NCBI GenBank assembly: GCA_036267355.1 | Contig: DATAWG010000009.1 | Span: forward strand, 1-64,000 | Reading direction: 5' to 3' | Length of the DNA: 64,000 nt | From: Pirellulales bacterium | Lineage (GTDB): Bacteria; Planctomycetota; Planctomycetia; Pirellulales; DATAWG01 | In this document: positions 26,389 to 35,600 of the stretch, piece by piece | Position numbering within the stretch: the stretch's first letter is position 1 | Layout of the letters: every line of letters starts with the position of its first letter | Position numbers and translations under genes: made by a program | Notes under the pieces: model-generated | What the model saw: the letters and a program-made list of their open reading frames with translations, nothing else | Database searches by the model: none | Told to the model about the DNA's origin: nothing

Positions 26389-27567
26389 TCACTGCGGCGA
26401 TGGAAGCACCGGCGAGGCGGTGTTGGCGTTGATGGATTGTTGCAAGCCGGGGATGATCGAATAGGGCGCCGCGGGAGCTGCCCCCGGCGGAGCATATTGC
26501 TCTTTCAGGCCCTTGTTGTTGAGCTGCTGGTTCAGAAAATAGAGCTTCTGCTTGGCATCGTCGATGTCGTCGTTCAGAAGCTTCTTGGACTCGGTGTCTT
26601 GCGCGGCAGTTTTCTCCAGCAAAAGACTCAACCGCCGGATGCGATCTTGAAGCTGCTGTTCGAGTTCGAGTTCCTGGGCCGGCGTGATATTCAAGAGGCT
26701 TTGATTCTGTTCGGTGACGCCGACCGTGGCTTTGACCACCGTGACGCCATTCTTTTGCGTGGTCGGCAGGCCGAGCGGATCGAGGTAGTAGGTCACCTCC
26801 TTCGTCAACAACTGCGGCGGTTCGTGAATGGCGTAGTCGAGGATCGCCAGCGTCAGCTTCGTCAATTCGTCGCGCCCGTCGTTCGTGACCCAGACGTAAA
26901 CGCCGCAATAGTGCCCCACGAGCAGGCAGGGGCATTTGGGCACTTGCTTTTCGCAACCCACGTGAAACCAGCAATGGCTTTTCAGGCATTCGGAAGTAAT
27001 CGTGCCGCTGGCGAGGTCGCTGATCGTGCGGCCCGGCGGCGGGTCGGAATCGCCGGTGTAAAACGTGTTGAAGCGGGCTTGGCAATCCGGGCAGCTTCGA
27101 GAGGCGCCGCCATAACCGCAATTGCTCACCGCCAGTTGATAGGCGCAGCGCATCAGCTCGAGCTTGCGCGGATCGTTGATCGGCGTGAGGGTGAACGATT
27201 CTTGCTGCGACCGCTGGGCGTTGGCCGTGAGGCCGAGGGCGGTAAGCAGGAAATCGGAAAAGTGGTAGGGGCTGGCGGCCCTGCTCGCGGTGCCGCCGGA
27301 AACGATTGGGCGGCTTCCACCCGCCGACACGCCCCCATTGACCTGATCCGTGACGATCGCCGCCCCTTGGTTCGGATAGGCGAAATACGGCATCGCATTG
27401 TAGTTGTAGACGAACATCGCCAGATTGTTCAGCACCTGCTGGGTTTGGATGTCGCCCACGGTGGTGGCTTGGTTCACGGAGTCATTTCGCAATTGCTCGT
27501 GCGTGCAGCCGGCGGTGACGCTCGCGAGGCCGACAAACACCGCGAAGATATATCGGTTGCGTGTCAT
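26389..27567 (-). CDS. cysteine-rich lipoprotein, unknown function
   Basis: A 392-residue product with a lipoprotein signal: hydrophobic FAVFVGLASVTAG then the lipobox Cys21 (AGCTHEQ). The middle third has an unusually dense set of cysteines, including NCGYGGASRSCPDCQ, SECLKSHCWFHVGC and VPKCPCLLVGHYC, which could bind metal or form disulfides. A coiled-coil-like C-terminal part (LELEQQLQDRIRRLSLLLEK) and a low-complexity end follow. I do not recognise the family. It lies 447 bases downstream of the caspase-like gene on the same strand, so shared transcription is possible but unproven. Confidence 0.6.
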   Translation of the reverse strand: MTRNRYIFAVFVGLASVTAGCTHEQLRNDSVNQATTVGDIQTQQVLNNLAMFVYNYNAMPYFAYPNQGAAIVTDQVNGGVSAGGSRPIVSGGTASRAASPYHFSDFLLTALGLTANAQRSQQESFTLTPINDPRKLELMRCAYQLAVSNCGYGGASRSCPDCQARFNTFYTGDSDPPPGRTISDLASGTITSECLKSHCWFHVGCEKQVPKCPCLLVGHYCGVYVWVTNDGRDELTKLTLAILDYAIHEPPQLLTKEVTYYLDPLGLPTTQKNGVTVVKATVGVTEQNQSLLNITPAQELELEQQLQDRIRRLSLLLEKTAAQDTESKKLLNDDIDDAKQKLYFLNQQLNNKGLKEQYAPPGAAPAAPYSIIPGLQQSINANTASPVLPSPQ

Positions 27568-28014
27568 ATTCGGTCTGCCTTCTGAACGAGCCTTTTGCGG
27601 TCGAACGTTGGCCCCAATCGTTTGCGCCGCCGGAAGCTCTCACCGGGATGGCCGGCACAGCCGGTTTTCGCGGCGTCTCGGGCAACGGCGCTACAACCCT
27701 TGCGCCGCGACGAATCGGAGTTTTCGCCACGAACCCTATTTACGATCGGTCCGGCCCCCCCCGATCTTCAGGCACCAAAGCTACGGCTGCTTCGATTCCT
27801 ACGATCGGAATAAAGCAATCGATGGCGAGCCGCAGAAGGCGAAGAACGGCGTGCGAACAGGTTAGCGCCGCCGGAAGAACCGATTCGTTTTAACACCGTC
27901 TGCCTGCCGACCCATGCAAGCTGCAGAGGCCGTCTGACGTTCCACAGGGTGAATTTGGCGTCAGACGGCACGCTGATGCGGCAAGCCCGAACCGAGCTTG
28001 ACAAACATTGCCGG
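27568..28014. other. 447-base spacer with one hairpin
   Basis: No gene is supported. It holds the hairpin at 27929-27969, just after the caspase-like gene, and should contain the promoter of the lipoprotein gene. Short open frames here have no start signals or recognisable motifs. Confidence 0.45.
27929..27969 (-). terminator. hairpin after the caspase-like gene (possible transcript end)
   Basis: The arms gccgtctgacg (27929-27939) and cgtcagacggc (27959-27969) are exact 11-bp complements with a 19-base loop, 46 bases after the stop codon of the minus-strand gene. No U-run follows on that strand, so it is not a classical intrinsic terminator. It may protect the 3' end or be a dispersed repeat. 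Confidence 0.4.
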
Positions 28015-30474
28015 TTAGCGGCCCGTTTCCGCGCTGACTCGCCAGGATTGCAGCATTAGATGCGCTTGGGCGGAATCGTCGGCTTCCAGGCCTCGCAGGC
28101 CGCCTTCGCCGTACATCGCCTTCTGCAAAAGTTGCCCAAGCGGCGAGGTCAGCGCGGGATTGTCGTCGCCGCGGCTTCTAGGGGGCAAGGTGCGCTGCTC
28201 CAAAAAGCTGAAGTCGGGAGACTGACGGCCCGCTTGCCGCGGCATCGCGATCAATACGACGTGCTCGTTGCCGACCGGCTTGGCGGTAACACGGGCCGGC
28301 CGAGTGGAAAAATGCCCGCCATTCTTCGTCAGCAAATTGTCGGTGCCCGAGCCGGGCCGCGGATAGATTGCCACAATGCCAAAACCGGCATTGATATACA
28401 GCAGGCTGACGGCGACATCCGAGCGGCCGAGATTGGTCATCCGCCAGCCGACATAATCGCCGGGAACGAGCACGAGCGGTCCCTTCGAAAAGTCGATCGG
28501 CCGGCCATTGCGGTCCGATTTGCTTTTGTAGCGGAGCAACTCCAATTTGACGTTTGGTTGCGACGAATCGGCAGCAGAGCCGGAGCGGGCATCGACATCG
28601 GCGGCAGTTTGCTCCATTTGAGTAAGATTGAGCAAATTCTGGGCGCGGGCAATGGTCGTCATGTCGTCGACGATGTCGGCAACCGCATTATCCTCCGAAA
28701 CGCCGAACTGCGGTGCTTCGGGCGGAAGATCGTCGCGGATTTGCGCGGTGTCTTTCGATAGTAGATTCAACTTGCCGTCGCGCATTTGAAGAATCCACTG
28801 CGCCGCCGCCGGATTGTCGACGAATTCGCACAGCGATCCTTCCGCGGCAAAAGCGGTCTTCAATTGGCTGGCGAGCGCCTTCAGGCTTGCATGGCCGGCC
28901 ACGCCGGCGACTATCCCGGCCCGCGCTGCCGCACTTCCGGCGGTCTCCGCCGCTCGCCCGCCGGTGTGCATCGGCACCGTATCGACGGCGAGCCTGACGC
29001 GCAGCGAGCCATGATCGGTCCGGACGATTTCGAACACGCCGCCCGCCGGAAGCGAACCCATCCGCGGAATTGGCGTTCCCTCGTATGCCGAGGGTTCAGC
29101 GTCGGATTCAAGCAAATCGCAACTGCGAACCGTGGCATAACCGAGCACCGTTTTCGCATCCGCTTGATCGGCCGACGGATAAAGTGCGACGATGCTACCG
29201 GGCGTCAGACCCTCGACCGAACCCTCGTTGACCGATAGTTCGTGGCTGCCGCTCTTTGCCCATTGCCGCCGCGACCTGTCCGGCCAGCGCTCGACTCCCA
29301 GCACTTCCCGATCTTGCGCCAGGCCTTCGACGACGGGCGTCGGCGGCGCGGTCAGACCCCATTGCGGATAGCGCTGGCGGACGAGGCTCGCCAGCTCGCC
29401 GTACGTAATCGGATGGGCGGTGCGGCTCAAGATGTCGATAACGGCATAGGTTAGCAATCCTTGAACCCGCTGCGGCTGATGCTGGACCGGGTCGCAGGGC
29501 ATGGGCATTTCAAGCTCCGATTCGTCGCGCTGCGCGGCGTAGAGGCCGACATAATCGGGCGATTGCGGGCCGAAATCGAAGGCCGGAGCATCCGAATCCG
29601 CCGAACGCGTGCCCGAGCCGGCTTGGTTCACGGTCCGGCGGGCGCGAGCGATATCGCGGGCCTTGTCCAATTCCGCTTTTGGAATGCCGAGATCTTCGGA
29701 GGATACGTTGCGCCGCATGATCTTGTTATCGCCCGCGCCGCCGCCGCGCAGAACCCATCCCGAGCAGCATGCATCGAGCACGACCCACAGCCGGGCTTTT
29801 TTGTACGTGATCTGCTTGCACCAGGTGCGCAGCTCGTAGTCGGCAATCGCCCGGTCGACGAAGCGGGTTTTGCCATTCCAGCGGCCGCAGTCGCAGGGCA
29901 AAAACATCTGGTCGTAGCCGTCGGGCTTGATGTACGTCGGATCGGGATTTCCGTGCTCCGGTTGCTGGCTGCCGTGGCCGGCCATGAGCAGCAAGACCTG
30001 ATCGCCGCTTTGGGCCGAGTCGATCAGTTTCTGGATTTCGCGTTCGATATTGGCCCGCGTCGGCCGGAAGTCGGCCCCTTTCGCCGCTGCTTCCAGCTCC
30101 GAGAGAACGACGATCGACGCGGCGGGAACCGCGAGGCGCCTCGGGTCCGTCAGAAATCGCCGCACCAAGTCAACATCGTTGGCCGGACCGTTCAGCCATT
30201 TGGCTTGGTCGAAATTATCGTATTTCGTGCATCCGACGAGCAGCGCGTGAAATCGCTCGCCATGGATCGTGCCGGGCGCAGCGGCCGGCGCGCCGTTCGC
30301 CGGCGAGGCGGAGTGGATCGCGTCGGCCGAAAACGCCGACGGGCCGTTCATCGAAAGCCATACCACGATCGCCGCAAGCACGGCGGGAAGGAACCGGTCC
30401 AGAAATGCCGTCGGGTCTGAAAGCACGCGAAGCGTTGTATCACCGTCGCCTCTCAAGAGATCTCGGCAAGACAT
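28015..30474 (-). CDS. exported or membrane-anchored caspase-like (peptidase C14) protein
   Basis: The ATG at 30474 has CAGGAG nine bases upstream. The 819-residue product has one N-terminal hydrophobic helix (about 29-42, LPAVLAAIVVWLS). The caspase-fold domain (about 75-330) carries FHALLVGCTKYDNFDQ, the catalytic His167 in LLLMAGHGSQQ, and the catalytic Cys236 in WVVLDACCSGW. A middle region has a small beta domain (VNEGSVEGLTPGSIVALYPS). The C-terminal part resembles a DUF4384-like beta sandwich (LVLVPGDYVGWRMTNLGRSD, VSLLYINAGFGIVAIYPRPG). The His/Cys dyad is intact, so it is probably an active Arg/Lys-specific metacaspase-like protease. The activator and substrates are unknown. Confidence 0.88.
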   Translation of the reverse strand: MSCRDLLRGDGDTTLRVLSDPTAFLDRFLPAVLAAIVVWLSMNGPSAFSADAIHSASPANGAPAAAPGTIHGERFHALLVGCTKYDNFDQAKWLNGPANDVDLVRRFLTDPRRLAVPAASIVVLSELEAAAKGADFRPTRANIEREIQKLIDSAQSGDQVLLLMAGHGSQQPEHGNPDPTYIKPDGYDQMFLPCDCGRWNGKTRFVDRAIADYELRTWCKQITYKKARLWVVLDACCSGWVLRGGGAGDNKIMRRNVSSEDLGIPKAELDKARDIARARRTVNQAGSGTRSADSDAPAFDFGPQSPDYVGLYAAQRDESELEMPMPCDPVQHQPQRVQGLLTYAVIDILSRTAHPITYGELASLVRQRYPQWGLTAPPTPVVEGLAQDREVLGVERWPDRSRRQWAKSGSHELSVNEGSVEGLTPGSIVALYPSADQADAKTVLGYATVRSCDLLESDAEPSAYEGTPIPRMGSLPAGGVFEIVRTDHGSLRVRLAVDTVPMHTGGRAAETAGSAAARAGIVAGVAGHASLKALASQLKTAFAAEGSLCEFVDNPAAAQWILQMRDGKLNLLSKDTAQIRDDLPPEAPQFGVSEDNAVADIVDDMTTIARAQNLLNLTQMEQTAADVDARSGSAADSSQPNVKLELLRYKSKSDRNGRPIDFSKGPLVLVPGDYVGWRMTNLGRSDVAVSLLYINAGFGIVAIYPRPGSGTDNLLTKNGGHFSTRPARVTAKPVGNEHVVLIAMPRQAGRQSPDFSFLEQRTLPPRSRGDDNPALTSPLGQLLQKAMYGEGGLRGLEADDSAQAHLMLQSWRVSAETGR

Positions 30475-30771
30475 GGGCGAAGCTCCTGTGGCGCAAATTT
30501 TCTTCCGCCATCTTCACCCACCTGATGGCGGGATGCAAGGCCGCGGCTCCGTCGCAGATTCGCACCGATTGATCTGCCACTGGCAAGCGAAGACGGCCAG
30601 GGCGACGTGCGACCCAGATTTTTTCAAGAGGTCGAGGCCGCTAAATCTAAGCCGGAGCCTCAATCCAAGAGGGGACGTTGAACGTCAACTCGCCTGGAGG
30701 CGCCGGCAGGCTGCGCTTGCCAACGCCATACAAGCAAACTGCCGCTCCCAGCCGGTTTTGGTTGGAGAAGA

Positions 30772-31083
30772 TCAATGGCAATGGTCGCCGCGCTGGGCGT
30801 CGCCGTTCTCTTCGGCGACCGCCACTTCGATTTCATTGATCACCGATGCCCCGCCGCAGAGCCGCATGGCTGCTGTCTGCGCCAGTTGCTTACAATAGAA
30901 GGAGCCGCACCGGCCGCGCAAGAATATCCCGGCCGAGTCGATTCGCACATCCAGTTCCTGCACTCCACCGTTGGTCTCATGGCGCACGGTCCGTTTGATG
31001 CGCAACGCCAGTGCTCGAAGGTCTGCCTTTGGAGTTGCGGAGAAGCGGTCGAAAGCCGCCGAATCGTGAGAAAGCTTGTCCAT
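30772..31083 (-). CDS. small BON-domain-like protein, paralog 1
   Basis: The ATG at 31083 (MDKLSHDSAAF) is chosen; the much longer frame upstream runs through a repeat element and looks non-coding. The 103-residue product has the BON-like pattern of an N-terminal helix followed by a beta-alpha-beta core: VQELDVRIDSAGIFLRGRCG, SFYCKQLAQTAAM, and ASVINEIEVAV. It shares the SFYxKQLAQ segment and overall layout with the next gene upstream, so the two are likely paralogs from duplication. BON domains often bind phospholipid or modulate channels. No signal peptide is seen. Confidence 0.55.
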   Translation of the reverse strand: MDKLSHDSAAFDRFSATPKADLRALALRIKRTVRHETNGGVQELDVRIDSAGIFLRGRCGSFYCKQLAQTAAMRLCGGASVINEIEVAVAEENGDAQRGDHCH

Positions 31084-31244
31084 GATGGAGCGACTGGTGA
31101 GCGGGATTGCGTGGTGCGGTTCTCGAAGCGCCGGCAGAGATGGCAAACAAAATTTACAGCAACACGTATGCCGCTGCGCCTCCCACGCTCGGATGGGTCG
31201 ACTCGGTCTGCCGCCTGCAGCCCGATCGCGCCACAAAGACTCGG

Positions 31245-31328
31245 CCGAAAAATAACTTCCGCTTTTCGAACCCCTCAACCTGCCCTCTCCCGCAAGGGGC
31301 GAGGATGCTGCGGAGAGGTTTTTTTCAG
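31245..31328. repeat. family D element, copy 1
   Basis: It contains ttttcgaacccctcaacctg, then ccctctcccgcaaggggcga, and ends ctgcggagaggtttttttc. Related copies occur at 51652-51740 (opposite orientation) and 54747-54840. It separates the two BON-like paralogs. Confidence 0.7.
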
Positions 31329-31397
31329 TCGATCTTAAGACGCCGCTGTTTCGCCGCACATTGCCACTGGGAATCATTGCCGCAGGGCGCCGGCGAA

Positions 31398-31631
31398 TCA
31401 TAGCACCACGATCGAATTCACGATCTCGACGTCGCCTACTGCCAGCCGAACTTGCTCTTGCGCAAGCTGCTTGTGGTAGAAGCTCGTAACCATGCCGCTC
31501 AGAAGGAGCGAGTTGCCCGCTTGCTCGACGCGCACTCCACGCAGCGCGGCGATCGGACCATCGGTCAACGCCGCCTGGGCCGCGGTTCGCAGATCACTTG
31601 CCCCAAAATCGAGTTCGGTTCGCAAAGCCAT
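31398..31631 (-). CDS. small BON-domain-like protein, paralog 2
   Basis: The start is uncertain: ATG at 31631 gives 77 residues, and starts at 31640 or 31670 would add 3 or 13 residues. The product reads DLRTAAQAALTDGPIAALRG, VRVEQAGNSLLLSGMVTSFY, HKQLAQEQVRLAVG and VEIVNSIVVL. This is a recognisable minimal BON domain with the conserved Gly and the closing beta strand. It is similar to the gene 300 bases downstream on the same strand, from which it is separated by a family D repeat. No signal peptide is visible. Confidence 0.6.
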   Translation of the reverse strand: MALRTELDFGASDLRTAAQAALTDGPIAALRGVRVEQAGNSLLLSGMVTSFYHKQLAQEQVRLAVGDVEIVNSIVVL

Positions 31632-31941
31632 AACGACCATCCATGCCGAACGTAGTAAAGCAACAACCACTCTAACGGGCTGCGAATTGAAATGTCAATG
31701 GCGACATATAAAACTCATCAGACGAACAAAATACGTCAACACGACGCCGCCGGGCGACCTGCGGTAAGCCGCAGCCGACGCGTCATGATGCCCCACTACG
31801 CGCATGGCCGAAATGCCGTTGGTGGCCAAGGTAGAGAATGGCTTGGCACAAATCGCACACGCGATTCCTCGCCGACGCTCGCCCGATGCTGGCGATCGTT
31901 CCGCAAGCAACTTGATTCCGCAAGATTGCCGGGCAAACGGG

Positions 31942-32385
31942 TTATTCGTCCTGCGGAAGCGTGCTGAACTCGATCGTTTCCGCGTCGCCCGGCTCGGTGA
32001 ATTCCGTGAATTCCATCGCTGCGGCCTCGAAGGTCGCCGTTTCGGCGCCGCCGACCGTTGTCAAATCGTCTGGTGCCAAATCTTCGGCCTCGGGCTCAGT
32101 GCCTTGCGGAAGCGGCTCGTCGACTGGCAATAGTTCCGCTTCCTCGTCCTCTTCCGGTTCGGGCGGCTTTTCACGGTCCAGGGCGAGCGTCGTCAAGACG
32201 CCGACGCACGACGCCAGCGACAAACCGATCGACCCCAAAGCGACCGGCGCCAACCAACCCGGCAACTTCCCGGCATTTGCGACCCGGTTCTCCCCCTGCT
32301 TCTCGGCCGCATACATTCCGGCCGCGAACACGATGAGCCCCAAGCCCGTCAAAACGCAGAAGGCGATTTGCAACTTTGTCAGCAC
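31942..32385 (-). CDS. two-helix membrane protein with acidic tail
   Basis: A GTG start at 32385 gives a 147-residue product. It has two transmembrane helices (IAFCVLTGLGLIVFAAGMYA and LAPVALGSIGLSLASCVGVL, the latter extending into LTTLAL). A long, strongly acidic cytosolic tail rich in Glu and Pro follows (KPPEPEEDEEAELLPVDEPL). I recognise no family. It lies directly downstream of the giant gene on the same strand (248-base gap). Confidence 0.5.
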   Translation of the reverse strand: MLTKLQIAFCVLTGLGLIVFAAGMYAAEKQGENRVANAGKLPGWLAPVALGSIGLSLASCVGVLTTLALDREKPPEPEEDEEAELLPVDEPLPQGTEPEAEDLAPDDLTTVGGAETATFEAAAMEFTEFTEPGDAETIEFSTLPQDE

Positions 32386-32633
32386 GGATCAAACCTCGAC
32401 GATCGAATACGAATCAGAGTGGTGCCGCCGCGCGACCCCGGTTCAAGCCAAATCGAGCCCTACTTCAGTCTAATCAGCGGGCAGGTCAGACCCAAGCGAA
32501 ATCGGCGAAATGGATTTGACGCGTTTGACGCGTTTGACGCTGGGCAGACCGGCTTCCCCGCCCGACCCGAATATTCCGGCCGCCGCACGGATTTCGCTCC
32601 CCATGGCGCAGATTGTCGGGCCGAAAATTCAGC

Positions 32634-35600
32634 CTAGGCCGCATGGCATCGGACACGGCGGCGGACGGCCAGCAGAAGGCCCACTCCGCCCAGCGCGGCC
32701 AACAGCAGCGTCGATGGCTCGGGAACCGCGGCCGGATTGCCGGCGAAGGCCGCGCTCCGCACGAATGCCGCAGCAGTGCTGCCGAATGTCGATGCGGAAC
32801 TCGCCGCCAGCGGGCTGCTATCGAGGGCCAGCAGGCCGGACGCCGTGTCGGCGAGCGAGGCGCTGCTGGTCGACAAGACCAAATTCGACGGGATCATGGC
32901 CAGCACGCGATCTTCGAGCAGGCTCGCGTTCAAACCGGGGTCGACCGCGGCGAGATGTTCGATGGCAGCGATTCGGTTGTCCAGCATTTGGCCGGTCGTG
33001 CTGCTGATCTCGCCCGAGGCAATCGCGGTCTGAATGGCCGTAAATGGATCGCTTGCGGCGCCGCTTTCCGCGGCATTCGCCGCAGTCTCGCTTGCGGCGA
33101 CCAATGCCGGCGACGCGGTTGCAGCCGAAGAGGTTGCAGTGGACGTGGTCGTGTTCTGGCCGGCGAATGGCAGGATCGTCACGGTCGAACCGGCGTTGAT
33201 TGTTAGTGTATTTTGGAGGATTTGGGCGGCCGAGAGGCTGGCGGCGCTCGAACCGTCGCCGACGGTCGTGTTGCCGGAATAGGTTGTGGGCGAGGTCGTG
33301 AGGATGTCGCCGGAGATGACGCCGACCGTTTGGCTCGCGGTCCCCGTCAGCGCGAAAATGCCGTCGGCGGCTGTGCCGGTGCCATGCGTGGTGATGGATG
33401 CCGTGCTGGGCAGCGCCCCGGTGGAGCCGGCCAGCTGCAATGTGCCGCCGGCAAGGATCGAGACCGATGCGCTGGCGATGCTCGCGCCGGCGTCGATCTG
33501 CAACATGCCAGCGTTGATGGTGGTCGAGCCCGCGTACGTATTGGCTGCGGTCAGTTCCAGAATGCCGCCGCCGGCGAGCGTGATCTGCTGGCCGGGATAG
33601 GTCTTCGACTCGCCGATCGCGCCGTTGAGGGTTAGCGAGCTGCCGCTATTCACCGTAATCAACGTTTGCCCGCTGGAATCGGCTAGAGTCAGCGGAACAA
33701 AGATGCTCGGGGTGAGTTCACCGCTCGCCACGGTGATGCTGGCGTGGTTGCCGGAGTTGTCGAGCGTCAGGTTGCCGCTGCCGCCAAGCACATAGGCCGC
33801 GGTGGCGATTGCGTCACTGAAATTCAACTGGCCAACCGTATAGGCGCCATCGACGTTGATGTCCATTTCTGTGCCGTGGTCGCTGCCGAATGTGGCGATA
33901 TCGCCGGGGTTTTGAGGGACCTGGTTCGGCGACCAATTCATCGGTTGGCTGTATTGGCTGCCACTACTGGAAAACCACATGGCCGAACCCGTTCCCCCCG
34001 AGATCGTCAGATCAAGAACGCCGTCGTTCGTGCTGAAAACGGCTTGGTTGGTGCCCAAATCGACAGGATTGACCGATAGGGTGGGAAGATTTGTGCCGCC
34101 GTTGGTGATCGAGCTATACGTCATCAACTGATAATTGCCGGCAGGCAGGACGAGATTGCTGTCGCTGCCGGAAGCATAGAAATTGAACTGCACCGGAGTG
34201 CCGGCATTGGTGGCGGGCAGCATCAACATGCTCGTCACAGCGATCGAATCCAGCGACGATGTGCTGGCGACCTGATAGTTGATTTGCGAAGCGGAGGATA
34301 CACCGCTATTGAGCGTGAGCGACCCGACCGTGAGCGTGCCGATGCTGCCGGCGGAAGGAGTGCCGCCGCCGCTGGGTGCGATGGCGCCGCCAGCGGACAC
34401 GTTCACGAGGCCTGAGATGAATCCGGAATTGTTGGCGGCGCCGGAGCCGGCGAGATAGCCACCGCTGCCGACGGTGACCGTTCCGCCGCCGGTGGCCGAG
34501 GTGCTGCTAGGATTCGCGACCCGCAGCATTCCGCCCGTGATTTGCGTGCCGCCGGTATAGCTATTGTTGCCGCTGAGGCTCAGCGTGCCGCCGGAGACGA
34601 TCAGGCTGCCGCCGCTATTGGCATCGGCAATGGTGCCGGAGAGCGCGCCGCCGCTGCTGACCGTCAGTGCGGTGCCGCTCAGGTTCACGGCGCCGGAGCC
34701 GTTCAATGTGGCGAGCATGCCGGTCGGGTTGTTGAAATTGACGATGCCGCTGTCGGTGAGATTCGTCGTGGGGGCAATCGAGCCACCCGTGGCGACGGTC
34801 AATATGCCGTTCGATGCAACGCTTACATTGGCGCCGGCGATCGAGCCGCCGGAACCGATCGTGAGCGCTCCGCCGCTGACGACGGTATTGCCTGTGTAGG
34901 TGTTCGCGCCGCTGAGCGTGAGCACGTTCGGGCCGTTCTCGGTGACGCTGCCGCTGCCGCTGATGGCGCCGGCGTAGGTTTGCGGGTTGAAGTTCGCGAA
35001 GACGAGCGCGGCGTTGTCGGTGATATTTCCGGCGACCGAACCGTTGTTCGCCGTGCCGTCGCCCAAGCGGAGCGTGCCGCTGGTGACGGTCGTGGCGCCG
35101 GTGAACGTGTTGGCGCCGGTGAGAACTTGCGTGCCGGAGCCGTCCATCGTCAGACTGACCGGATTCGCGATCACGCCGGAGAAGGTGGCCGTGCCGCTGG
35201 GCGTGACAGTCAACACCGGTGTTCCGCCGGCGCCGCTGGTGATCGCGCCGCTGCCCATCAGGCTGTTCACGGTTTGAGAGAACGTGTTCAAATCGAATTG
35301 GCCGTTGACGATCAGATTGCCGGCGCTTGGTCCGCTAGGAATGACGTTGACCGCTCCGGCATACAAAATCGGGTTCGATTGACCACCAGTGTTTGCATTG
35401 ACGGTCGTATCGCCCTGATAGTTGTTGGCCGGATTGGAAAGTACGATATGGCCGCCCGGCTGGGCGCCCTGATTGTAGTCGTCGATGATCAAGCCGCCGG
35501 GGCCGGTCACTTGGCCGGCAATGGTGAACGTCTTGTCGCTCCAGAACGTGGTGACGTTCGAGGTTTGTGCCAAGGTGAGCGTGCCGCTGAGCGTGGTCGA

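Noticed and set aside
30772-31401. Longer 209-codon version of BON paralog 1
   Set aside because: The extra N-terminal 106 codons run through the family D repeat and show no conserved protein features; the ATG at 31083 fits the domain start.
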